A stretch of DNA of 8,057 bases from Sphingomonas bacterium. GTDB taxonomy: Bacteria > Pseudomonadota > Alphaproteobacteria > Sphingomonadales > Sphingomonadaceae. The position numbers and the translations under genes were made by a program. The stretch spans positions 1-8,057 of the forward strand of contig JAJAZM010000157.1 in assembly GCA_026785645.1 (NCBI GenBank), read 5' to 3'. Under the pieces are notes generated by a model. It did not search any database, was not told the origin of the DNA, and saw only the letters and a list, made by a program, of their open reading frames with translations. This document shows positions 1 through 5,554 of the stretch, piece by piece (position 1 is the first letter of the stretch; each line of letters opens with the position of its first letter).

Positions 1-1585
1 CGACATTCCAGCCGGCATAACGGAAGCCGGCGGTTTCGGCGGTGGCTTTGGGTTCGTCGAGCATTACCACGATCACATAGCGCGGCTCGTCCATCGGGAA
101 TACACCGGCAAAGGTGGTGATCACCAAATTCTTCGAATAGCTGCGCCCGACCACCTTATCGGCGGTCCCGGTCTTGCCGCCAACCCGATAGCCCGGCGCG
201 TCGGCTTTCTTGCCGGTGCCGTCGGTCACCACCAGCCGGATAAGTGCGCGCATCTTGTAACTGGTCGATTCGCTGAACACCCGCCGCGCTTTTCCGGCGG
301 AATGATATTTGTCGACCTTGAGCAGGGTTGCGGGACGATAGACGCCGCCGTTGAACAGGGTCGCATAGCCGGACGCCAGGTGAAGCGGCGTGACCGCCAT
401 CGAATGGCCGAAGCCGACCGTCATCACATCGGTCCGGCTCCAGTCGCGTGGGGTCAAGGTACGACCGCGCTCCTTGAGTTCGATATCGACCCGATCCATG
501 AACCCCATATTCTTGAGGAACGCCTTCTGCCGGGTCGCGCCGATCTGGTCGGCAATCTGGGCGGTGCCGACGTTGGAGCTTTCCTTCATGATTTCGGCGA
601 CCGAGCAGGGCCGGTTGAACGGGTGAGTATCGCCGATCGTGCGCCCGGAAACGTGCAACTCGCCCGGACACGGATACATCTGGCCCATCGATTTGATGAT
701 CCCGCTATCCATCGCCATCGCCACGGTAAACGGCTTGAAGGTCGATCCCAGCTCATACACCCCCGACGTCGCACGATTGAATCGCGCTTCGGGGGAGCCG
801 GCGCCGGCGACATTGGGGTTGAGTTGCGGCAGGCTGGTCATCGCCAGCACTTCGCCGGTGTGAATATCCATGATCACCCCGGCCGCACCAATGGCGGAGA
901 ATTTCTGCATCGCCCCGAGCAGTTCATGCTCGAGCGCCTGCTGAATCCGGCTCGAGATGGACAAGGTCAGCGGCTCGTTACGCGCCGCCGGATCGGACAG
1001 CCGCTGTTCGAACGCGCGTTCGATCCCGGCGGTGCCCTGCCCGTCGACATCGGTGTAGCCAAGCACATGCGCGGCAAGGCTGGTCTGCGGATAGAGCCGG
1101 TCGGGCTCGCGGTCGATCGCCAGGCCCGGCTCGCCCAGCGCGTTGACTGCCTCGACCACGCCCGGCGCGGCGCGGCGGCGAAGGTAGAAGAATGGCCGGT
1201 CGGATCGCATCATCGCAAAATAGGATGCTTCGTCGCGCTCGGGCATCAGCCGCGCCAGCGTCCGCGCCAGCTCGAGCTTGTTGCCGATAATCTTCTTGGG
1301 GTGGAGCGCGATCGTCCAGGCGTCGATCGTCCGCGCCAGCGCATGGCCGTCGCGATCGACGATGTCGCCGCGTTCGGGCACCAGGATGGTCACCCCGAGC
1401 TTGCGTCCGGCATGGTCGCCGAACGCCGCGAGATACAGGATCCGCGCCGCGATCAGCCCGATCACCCCGACGTAGACCAGCATTCCGAACATCAGCCTTT
1501 GGTGCATCACCGCCAATATCTGGCGTCGCTGGCCGACGAGACGAAGACGCTCGGGCTGCGCGACGATTCCGGGGGGCGCGTTCAT
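1..1585 (-). CDS. ftsI: Penicillin-binding protein FtsI (PBP3), septal peptidoglycan transpeptidase; 3' end missing
   Basis: This is a class B penicillin-binding protein that cross-links septal peptidoglycan in the divisome, anchored in the inner membrane with a periplasmic catalytic domain. The first 528 codons are present and the C-terminus lies beyond the left edge; I expect only a few dozen more residues for this family. Visible features: a short cytoplasmic N-terminus, one membrane anchor at about residues 32-55, the conserved pedestal motif RGDIVDRDG at 72-80, then the transpeptidase domain. All three active-site motifs are intact: STFK with nucleophile Ser281, SSN at 336-338, and KTG at 471-473. 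The ATG at 1585 overlaps the ftsL stop as ATGA, pointing to translational coupling; the only SD-like sequence, GGAAA, lies 13 bases upstream, which is distant. PBP2 or SpoVD relatives share the fold, but the position directly after ftsL in a dcw cluster supports FtsI. Confidence 0.96.
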   Translation of the reverse strand, partial: MNAPPGIVAQPERLRLVGQRRQILAVMHQRLMFGMLVYVGVIGLIAARILYLAAFGDHAGRKLGVTILVPERGDIVDRDGHALARTIDAWTIALHPKKIIGNKLELARTLARLMPERDEASYFAMMRSDRPFFYLRRRAAPGVVEAVNALGEPGLAIDREPDRLYPQTSLAAHVLGYTDVDGQGTAGIERAFEQRLSDPAARNEPLTLSISSRIQQALEHELLGAMQKFSAIGAAGVIMDIHTGEVLAMTSLPQLNPNVAGAGSPEARFNRATSGVYELGSTFKPFTVAMAMDSGIIKSMGQMYPCPGELHVSGRTIGDTHPFNRPCSVAEIMKESSNVGTAQIADQIGATRQKAFLKNMGFMDRVDIELKERGRTLTPRDWSRTDVMTVGFGHSMAVTPLHLASGYATLFNGGVYRPATLLKVDKYHSAGKARRVFSESTSYKMRALIRLVVTDGTGKKADAPGYRVGGKTGTADKVVGRSYSKNLVITTFAGVFPMDEPRYVIVVMLDEPKATAETAGFRYAGWNV

Positions 1586-2286
1586 TGCGGCGTGCCGGTT
1601 TCCTTGGATTTCCTGGGCGCCGACGCAGGCAAGGGCGCCAGTGCATCGGCCGACGCCATGGTCGTTCGCTTGGGCCCTACAACCTTGGGTACCGTCGCCT
1701 TGGGTAACGCGGTTTTGGGTAGCGCCGCCTTGGGCAGTTCCGACTTGGTCGCAACCGACTTGATCGCAGCCGACTTGGCCGGCTTGCTTGGCGCGATCGC
1801 CGTCGGCAGTGTTCGCGGCTGCGGCCGCTGATAGCTTGCAACGCGCATCATGTCCTGCGCCGAGGGCCCCGCCGAGCGGCCCACCGTCACTGGCTTGGCT
1901 TCATCCCCGTCGCTGGTGCTCGACTGGCGCGTGACGCCTTGCTCGGTCGGTGCCGAAGCGAGCACGATCGGCGCCTCGATCGTCGGCTTGGGCACCGGCT
2001 TGACCATCGTCGCCAGCTGGAAGCCGCCTTCGAGGAACTGGTCGGCGGTGGGCGCAGACAAGCGGATGAAGCCGACGTTCCACCGCTCGAGCTGGGCCAG
2101 TCTCCCGCGCGTGCCGATTTCGGTCTGGAGCAAGCGGATGTCGCGCTGGGCGAGAACGATCTTGCCCTCGACCCGCTCGAGCTTGGCGCGTTCCGAGGCG
2201 ACGTTCAATGACACCAGGTAGCAACCCAGTGCGGCGCCGGCGACGCTGGCCGCCATGAACAACGACTTGAACCCGTGGGCGCTCAT
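1582..2286 (-). CDS. ftsL: FtsL-like cell division protein with long Lys/Ala/Pro-rich C-terminal tail
   Basis: The 234-residue protein has the FtsL layout: a short N-terminus, one membrane segment at about residues 8-28, then a charged region at about 30-67 that looks like a coiled coil. In the family, FtsL joins FtsB and FtsQ and activates the FtsW/FtsI synthase pair. The assignment rests mainly on this architecture and on the slot between rsmH and ftsI, because FtsL sequences diverge widely. The start is clear: the ATG at 2286 overlaps the rsmH stop as ATGA, and an AGGAA Shine-Dalgarno sequence lies 7 bases upstream (2294-2298). Typical FtsL proteins are only about 100-130 residues. Here roughly 130 extra residues follow the coiled coil, low in complexity and rich in Pro, Ala, Lys, Ser and Thr, including a pentapeptide repeat at 184-206. 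That tail should be periplasmic, and its function is unknown. Confidence 0.85.
   Translation of the reverse strand: MSAHGFKSLFMAASVAGAALGCYLVSLNVASERAKLERVEGKIVLAQRDIRLLQTEIGTRGRLAQLERWNVGFIRLSAPTADQFLEGGFQLATMVKPVPKPTIEAPIVLASAPTEQGVTRQSSTSDGDEAKPVTVGRSAGPSAQDMMRVASYQRPQPRTLPTAIAPSKPAKSAAIKSVATKSELPKAALPKTALPKATVPKVVGPKRTTMASADALAPLPASAPRKSKETGTPQ
1669..1737 (-). repeat. In-frame 15-base repeat encoding five xPKxx pentapeptides in the FtsL tail
   Basis: Residues 184-206 of the FtsL-like protein place a Pro-Lys pair every five residues, at 185, 190, 195, 200 and 205 (LPKAA, LPKTA, LPKAT, VPKVV, GPK). In the DNA this appears as cttggg-type blocks recurring every 15 bases on the plus strand. 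The units have diverged at the third and outer positions, so this is not a very recent duplication. A looser KSxxx spacing precedes it at about residues 171-182. Such a repeat can change unit number between strains without shifting the frame. Confidence 0.8.
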
Positions 2287-3260
2287 CGCGCGCTTCCTTT
2301 CAGCTGGTCCCACGCGGGCGCATCGGTCCGGACCGCAGTACGGAGCCGTGCCGAGCGCGCGCGCGGGTTCGTTGCAAGCTCGGCGTCCGACGGTGACACC
2401 GGCTTGGCGACTTTCTCGAAACTTGGAGTCGGGCCACTGGCCGCCATCGGGCGGTGGCGCGAGCCGGCCGGGGTCGCCCCGCTGCGGCTCTTGAGAAACC
2501 GTTTCACGATCCGGTCCTCGAGGCTGTGAAACGTCACCACCGCCAGCCGTCCGCCGGGACGAAGCACCCGCTCGGCGGCAACCAGCCCGGCCTCGAGCTC
2601 GTCGAGCTCGGCATTGAGATGGATCCGGATCGCCTGGAAGGTGCGCGTCGCCGGGTCGCTCTTCATCCCCTGATAATAACCAAGCGACTTGCGCACCACG
2701 GCGGCCAGTTCGGCGGTCCGGTTCAGCGGCCGCGCGGCGACGATCGCGCTTGCCACTTTGCGCGCCCGCGGCTCCTCGCCATAGTCCTTGATGACCCGCG
2801 CGATTTCGGTTTCCTCGGCATGGTTGAGGAAGTCGGCGGCACTCTCCCCGGCCTGGCTCATCCGCATGTCGAGCGGGCCGTCCTTGCTGAACGCAAAGCC
2901 ACGCTCGGCCCGGTCGAGCTGCATCGAGCTGACCCCGATATCCAGCGTTACGCCGTCGACCGGCGCAAGGTCGCGATCCTCGAGCGCCTTGTCCATCTGG
3001 CTGAAGCGCTCCTGGATCAAGGTCAGGCGCCCCTCTGCCACGGCGTCCGGGACGAGCGACGGCCCATCCGCGATCGCATCGGGATCGCGGTCGAAGGCAA
3101 TCACTCGTCCCGCCCCCGCTGCAAGCAAGGCACGGGTGTAGCCGCCGGCGCCGAAGGTGCCGTCGACGTGGGTTTCGCCGGACTGGACGCAAAGGCCAGC
3201 AATGACCTCCTCGATCAGCACCGGCAGGTGCGGTGCCGGGGCAACGGCGGCCGCACTCAT
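2283..3260 (-). CDS. rsmH: 16S rRNA (cytosine(1402)-N(4))-methyltransferase RsmH (MraW)
   Basis: RsmH transfers a methyl group from S-adenosylmethionine to N4 of C1402 in the 16S rRNA decoding centre. The 325-residue product has normal family length. Motifs in order: HLPVL at 11-15, the SAM-binding motif DGTFGAGGYT at 33-42, FDRDP at 56-60, LDIGVSSMQLD at 106-116, RGFAFSKDGPLDMRM at 120-134, TFQAIRIHLNAEL at 207-219, FHSLEDRIVKRF at 244-255 and a C-terminal NPRARSARLR at 298-307. The reading frame remains open upstream as far as about 3353, but the family start HLPV and the ATGA overlap with the mraZ stop at 3257-3260 make the ATG at 3260 the likely start. It has only a weak purine-rich region upstream, consistent with coupling to mraZ translation. 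Its own stop overlaps the ftsL start in the same way. Confidence 0.97.
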   Translation of the reverse strand: MSAAAVAPAPHLPVLIEEVIAGLCVQSGETHVDGTFGAGGYTRALLAAGAGRVIAFDRDPDAIADGPSLVPDAVAEGRLTLIQERFSQMDKALEDRDLAPVDGVTLDIGVSSMQLDRAERGFAFSKDGPLDMRMSQAGESAADFLNHAEETEIARVIKDYGEEPRARKVASAIVAARPLNRTAELAAVVRKSLGYYQGMKSDPATRTFQAIRIHLNAELDELEAGLVAAERVLRPGGRLAVVTFHSLEDRIVKRFLKSRSGATPAGSRHRPMAASGPTPSFEKVAKPVSPSDAELATNPRARSARLRTAVRTDAPAWDQLKGSAR

Positions 3261-3748
3261 GAGCTGACGCCCCGCTCGTCGAGGCGGAAGCGCGCGATAT
3301 CTTTCATGTCGTCGGGAATATTGGGGTCGGCCAGGAACAGCTTGGGGTTCCACAGCTGGAAGGTCTCGCCGACGCCGATGAACAACGCCAGATCGTCGAT
3401 CCCGCTTTTGCTCCGCATCATCGTCGGGATCACGATCCGGCCCGAGCTGTCGTACGGCACTTCCTCGGTCGCGCCGAACGCCATCATCGTGCGGCGGGCA
3501 TGGTCGAGCTCGGCGGCGGGGTCGGTTTCCTGCTTCTCGGCGAGCCGCTCGAGCTTGGCATGCTTCAGCGCGGCATAGGCCGGATCATAAGCCGAAAGCG
3601 CCTGGAAATTGTCATGCTTGGCGAGGACGATGGTGCGGGCATCGCCGCGACGCTCGATCACCTGGCGCAGGAAGGCCGGCACGGAAACGCGGCCCTTCGC
3701 GTCCACCGCGTTCAAAGCACTGCCCTGAAACAGATGCTCTAGCGCCAC
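3257..3748 (-). CDS. mraZ: Transcriptional regulator MraZ, first gene of the dcw cluster
   Basis: MraZ is a DNA-binding regulator that assembles into rings and, in characterised species, controls its own dcw operon by binding short direct repeats upstream of mraZ. The 163-residue protein has two tandem AbrB-like SpoVT/MraZ half-domains, each with the family DxxxR signature: DAKGR at 16-20 and DSSGR at 100-104. A charged helical linker lies at about residues 60-86. The start is GTG rather than ATG. It is chosen because MALEHLFQGS begins just before the first DNA-binding half, and because an AGGAG Shine-Dalgarno sequence sits 6 bases upstream. Its stop overlaps the rsmH start as ATGA. The upstream region contains four 10-base-spaced repeats that are candidate binding sites for this protein. 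Confidence 0.96.
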   Translation of the reverse strand: MALEHLFQGSALNAVDAKGRVSVPAFLRQVIERRGDARTIVLAKHDNFQALSAYDPAYAALKHAKLERLAEKQETDPAAELDHARRTMMAFGATEEVPYDSSGRIVIPTMMRSKSGIDDLALFIGVGETFQLWNPKLFLADPNIPDDMKDIARFRLDERGVSS

Positions 3749-3754
3749 GTCCCA

Positions 3755-3759
3755 CTCCT
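3755..3759 (-). promoter_or_regulatory. mraZ: Shine-Dalgarno AGGAG fixing the mraZ GTG start
   Basis: On the gene strand AGGAG is followed by a 6-base spacer and then GTG GCG CTA. A second GTG overlapping the AGGAG is in another frame. This is the best ribosome binding site among the dcw genes in the window and supports the non-ATG start. Confidence 0.8.
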
Positions 3760-3878
3760 GCGGCGCGCAAGCGTCCCCTGTTCACGAAGCACACGGCATT
3801 GCCGCGCCCTTCGCGCCCGTCACTCGAAGGTGAGGATCGCCCCGTGCCAATCCTGTTGGTAACCCAACATGCGAAGGG

Positions 3879-3916
3879 ATACAATGGATTTTGATGCCAT
3901 TTCATGGGATTTCATG
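3879..3916 (-). promoter_or_regulatory. Four direct repeats in exact 10-base register, candidate MraZ operator
   Basis: Read on the mraZ strand the units are CATGAAAT, CATGAAAT, CATCAAAA and CATTGTAT, each separated by two bases. They occupy 3909-3916, 3899-3906, 3889-3896 and 3879-3886. Two units are identical, the third differs at two positions, and the fourth shares CAT and the terminal AT. The block ends 130 bases before the mraZ start. It is known that E. coli MraZ binds short direct repeats of 10-base period in its own promoter. The unit here differs in sequence from the E. coli TGGGN box, so the assignment rests on spacing and position. Confidence 0.55.
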
Positions 3917-4002
3917 CCCAACTCCTCGCTGCTCTGGGGAAATGGCGCTGACAGTGCAAATCTATTCTGTGTTTGTTCTACCTGGTCTTGGCGGGACAAC
4001 CC

Positions 4003-4011
4003 TGTGGATAA
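4003..4011 (-). promoter_or_regulatory. Perfect DnaA-box consensus TTATCCACA
   Basis: The plus strand reads TGTGGATAA, the reverse complement of the strongest E. coli DnaA box. It lies 255 bases upstream of the mraZ start and 42 bases beyond the stop of the lipoprotein gene. A degenerate copy may follow at 4015-4023 (tgtgggtgc). Only one perfect copy is present, so an origin of replication is not indicated. A role in DnaA-dependent regulation of the dcw operon is an inference. Confidence 0.5.
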
Positions 4012-4026
4012 GCTTGTGGGTGCAGC

Positions 4027-4054
4027 GAATCGGTGGGCGACTCGGACGCGACTC
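4027..4054. promoter_or_regulatory. Cluster of three GANTC (CcrM-type) methylation sites
   Basis: GAATC at 4027-4031, GACTC at 4039-4043 and GACTC at 4050-4054 lie at spacings of 12 and 11 bases. The last site overlaps the stop codon of the neighbouring lipoprotein gene. In alphaproteobacteria CcrM methylates GANTC once per cell cycle, and GANTC sites in promoters can tie expression to replication. Three sites in 28 bases is dense for a 5-base motif with one free position. Function is inferred from the cluster and from its closeness to the DnaA box. Confidence 0.4.
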
Positions 4055-4757
4055 ACCGCGCCTGCTGGAGCGGCGGCGAAAGCGAAGTTTCAATCATCCG
4101 CAGATTGTCGGACGGAAAACCCTTCGCCGCCCTTATTGCTTCGACGTTGAGGAAATCGGCGTCGGCGATGATCGTCGCATTGCCCTTGCCCAATTGGCAC
4201 AGCGCTTTCCAGCCGCCCTCCTCGATCGCGCATTTGCCACCCATTTTGACCAGCGTGCCCGGGGAAATGAACGCGACCGCGCCATTCATCCGGTCATAGC
4301 TGACCCCGCGCTTGTCGGGCGCGTCGAGCCTCAGCCCCCAATGCGCCAGTAGCCCGGTGTCGGCAAAGCTCATCGGCGGGCGCAACCGATCACCGAACGG
4401 TCGCTCGCTCGGCCATTCGAGCATCGGATCGGCCAGCAGCACCAGCCGTCCCCCGCCCCGCACCCAGCCATCGAGCGCGACCAATTCCTCCGCCGGAAGC
4501 GCGCGCGGCTGGGCGACGAGCAGCACGCCACTCGGCGGCAACTGGCTCGGCAAGTCGATCGGCTTGAGCTGGAAATGCTCGCGCAGAAACACCGCCGCCT
4601 CGCCCTTGGCCGGACCAAGCCCGAAACCCTCGTCGAGCAGCAAGGGCAGCGAGGTCAGCACATGGACGATGGGCTTTGCCTCGACCTTCGTCGCCGGTTG
4701 CGCGCGGCATCCAATCGTCGCCAGCAGCGCTACCGCCGCCAGCACGCCAGGCTTCAT
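4053..4757 (-). CDS. Putative lipoprotein with GldG/DUF4350-like domain, function unknown
   Basis: The 234-residue protein begins with a lipoprotein-type signal: MKP, a hydrophobic stretch, then a lipobox-like ATIGC with the acylated cysteine at residue 17. The mature part holds alternating hydrophobic strands, with VLLVAQPRALPAEELVALDG followed by a glycine turn and then RLVLLADPML at about 104-113. This pattern resembles the Rossmann-like domain of GldG / uncharacterised ABC-transport accessory proteins and DUF4350 proteins, where a segment reading roughly 'own wall of glycine, then LADP' is common. Cys176 and Cys187 could form a disulfide. The start ATG at 4757 overlaps the stop of the small membrane protein gene as ATGA, so the two are probably made together. 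No ABC transporter subunits are adjacent in the window. The family assignment is from pattern recognition only and the function is unknown. Confidence 0.7.
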   Translation of the reverse strand: MKPGVLAAVALLATIGCRAQPATKVEAKPIVHVLTSLPLLLDEGFGLGPAKGEAAVFLREHFQLKPIDLPSQLPPSGVLLVAQPRALPAEELVALDGWVRGGGRLVLLADPMLEWPSERPFGDRLRPPMSFADTGLLAHWGLRLDAPDKRGVSYDRMNGAVAFISPGTLVKMGGKCAIEEGGWKALCQLGKGNATIIADADFLNVEAIRAAKGFPSDNLRMIETSLSPPLQQAR

Positions 4758-5011
4758 TGCTTGTTGTCGGTCGCTGCGTTGGCGGCGGAGGATTCGCCCG
4801 GCGCCGCGCCAATCTCGGCCAGCGGTTCATTGGGCTCGGCCGGAATGGCGTTGGCGATAATCTGGTTGGCGGTCGGCGGATCGCTGCTCCAGTTGGTGAT
4901 CGCGGCACCGATCAGCACCAGCACGAACACGAACGCCAATCCGGTCAGGCCGATGCGCACGCGCTGCACGCGTTCTTTCACCTCGCCGTGTGCCTCGATC
5001 CCCATCGCCAT
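4754..5011 (-). CDS. Small single-pass membrane protein, function unknown
   Basis: I do not recognise the family of this 85-residue protein. It has a charged N-terminus, one strong hydrophobic segment at about residues 19-39, and a low-complexity C-terminus rich in Asn, Ala, Pro and Glu. Arginines at 15, 17 and 19 just before the membrane segment predict a cytoplasmic N-terminus and a periplasmic tail. The ATG at 5011 has only a weak AGG upstream; a second in-frame ATG two codons later is an equally possible start. The 4-base overlap with the following lipoprotein gene, with both products predicted at the inner membrane or periplasm, suggests that they act together. The overlap with a plausible partner is the main reason to accept this short reading frame as a gene. 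Confidence 0.7.
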   Translation of the reverse strand: MAMGIEAHGEVKERVQRVRIGLTGLAFVFVLVLIGAAITNWSSDPPTANQIIANAIPAEPNEPLAEIGAAPGESSAANAATDNKQ

Positions 5012-5090
5012 TCGACGAACCTATGCCTCGCTTGGCCGCATTGCAATTCCCGTGCTTCACGCGACACCGTCAACATTAGACAGACGAGTC
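5012..5090. other. Divergent intergenic region between membrane-protein and lipoprotein genes
   Basis: These 79 bases must carry the start signals for both divergent units. A TTGACG -35-like hexamer faces left at 5068-5073, but no good -10 follows at 17-18 bases. No clear rightward promoter is visible. A GAGTC (GANTC) site sits at 5086-5090, directly before the ATG at 5091. Confidence 0.35.
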
Positions 5091-5471
5091 ATGACCAAGA
5101 CCCTCACTTTTGCTTTGGTTGCCGCCGCCGCGCTAGCCGGTTGCGACCAGTCCGACCACACCATCAACGCCAATGCGCCCGGCGATCAGGCCAATGCCGC
5201 CAACGCGATCGCGCCGGTCGACATGCCGCCCGCCATCGTCGCCAGCAAGATTTACCGCTGCAAGGACAATAGCGTTGTCTATATCGACTGGCTGGCCGGC
5301 GATCAGTCCGCCAATCTCCGCACCGAGAAGGGCGGCGCCCCGACCCGGCTCACGGCCGACACCGCAGGCGGCGCGCTCATGGCCGAAGGCTATTCGCTGA
5401 TCGGCCTGTCAACCGCCAAGACGGTCACCCTCACCCGCTTGGGCAAGGGTGCTCAAGCTTGCCGCGCCTGA
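5091..5471 (+). CDS. Small lipoprotein with MliC-like domain (putative lysozyme inhibitor)
   Basis: The 126-residue protein has a textbook lipoprotein signal peptide ending in LAGC, so Cys18 is the predicted lipidated residue. An Asn/Ala/Pro-rich linker follows at about 19-50. The compact C-terminal domain opens with YRC at 55-57, continues through strand-like segments and an AGGALMAEGYSL stretch at 92-103, and ends with a Cys at 124. That order resembles MliC, the membrane-bound inhibitor of c-type lysozyme, in which a YxC near the start pairs with a cysteine near the end. The similarity is weak and read by eye. An uncharacterised envelope lipoprotein is the alternative. The gene stands alone, divergent from the gene pair on its left and closed by a strong terminator on its right. 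Confidence 0.72.
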   Translation: MTKTLTFALVAAAALAGCDQSDHTINANAPGDQANAANAIAPVDMPPAIVASKIYRCKDNSVVYIDWLAGDQSANLRTEKGGAPTRLTADTAGGALMAEGYSLIGLSTAKTVTLTRLGKGAQACRA

Positions 5472-5494
5472 GCCGCCAGGCTTAGCCCCACCAT

Positions 5495-5525
5495 AAAACC
5501 CCCGGTCAGCACCGGGGGTTTTTTT
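5495..5525 (+). terminator. Strong intrinsic terminator after the MliC-like lipoprotein gene
   Basis: A perfect 12-base-pair stem (5495-5506 with 5511-5522) of AAAACCCCCGGT pairs with its complement across a CAGC tetraloop, and the T run covers 5519-5525. It begins 23 bases after the stop at 5471. The A-run on the left arm gives a four-T tail on the other strand, so it may also stop leftward transcription. It should largely insulate purL from the upstream gene. Confidence 0.93.
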
Positions 5526-5530
5526 ATGAC

Positions 5531-5548
5531 GCCACGACCGCTAGTGGC
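5531..5548 (+). promoter_or_regulatory. Small hairpin in the purL leader
   Basis: GCCAC (5531-5535) can pair with GTGGC (5544-5548) around an 8-base loop. The hairpin ends six bases before the purL ATG, where a ribosome binding site would normally lie. It is only five pairs long and may be chance. Confidence 0.25.
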
Positions 5549-5554
5549 TCGGCC

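Larger units (their letters stand above)
3749..4052. other. Intergenic control region upstream of mraZ
   Basis: No credible gene lies in these 304 bases; the frames that stay open show no domain and no ribosome site. The stretch from about 3850 to 4010 is visibly more AT-rich than its surroundings. It contains a 10-base-period direct repeat (3879-3916), a perfect DnaA-box consensus (4003-4011), part of a GANTC cluster, and a small dyad gttgg/ccaac (3855-3859 and 3864-3868, loop taac). I could not fit a convincing sigma-70 promoter reading leftward into mraZ. No T-tailed hairpin ends the gene to the right, so transcripts from 4053-5011 may continue into mraZ. Confidence 0.75.

Noticed and set aside
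302..1831. 509-codon open frame on the plus strand opposite ftsI and ftsL
   Set aside because: It is antisense to two well-supported genes. Its translation is rich in Arg, His, Gly and Asp with no domain, as expected for the mirror frame of GC-rich coding DNA.
2454..3578. 374-codon open frame on the plus strand opposite rsmH and mraZ
   Set aside because: It is antisense to two genes with complete family motifs and shows no domain or ribosome site.
3856..3885. Rightward sigma-70-like promoter, TTGGTA - 18 bases - TACAAT
   Set aside because: The -10 matches 5 of 6, but the -35 only 4 of 6, and it would read antisense into the lipoprotein gene. The -10 also coincides with the repeat array. Possible, but not supported enough to annotate.
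3850..4054. Chromosomal origin of replication
   Set aside because: The stretch is AT-rich and has a perfect DnaA box, but only one clear box, no repeated box array, and no origin-linked genes such as dnaA, hemE or parA nearby.
4031..4056. Terminator for the lipoprotein gene
   Set aside because: The ggtg/cacc arms pair poorly across the middle, part lies inside the coding region, and no T run follows on the gene strand.
3869..4352. Overlapping plus-strand open frames in the mraZ control region extending into the lipoprotein gene
   Set aside because: They have no ribosome site and no recognisable domain, and they run antisense through the lipoprotein coding region.
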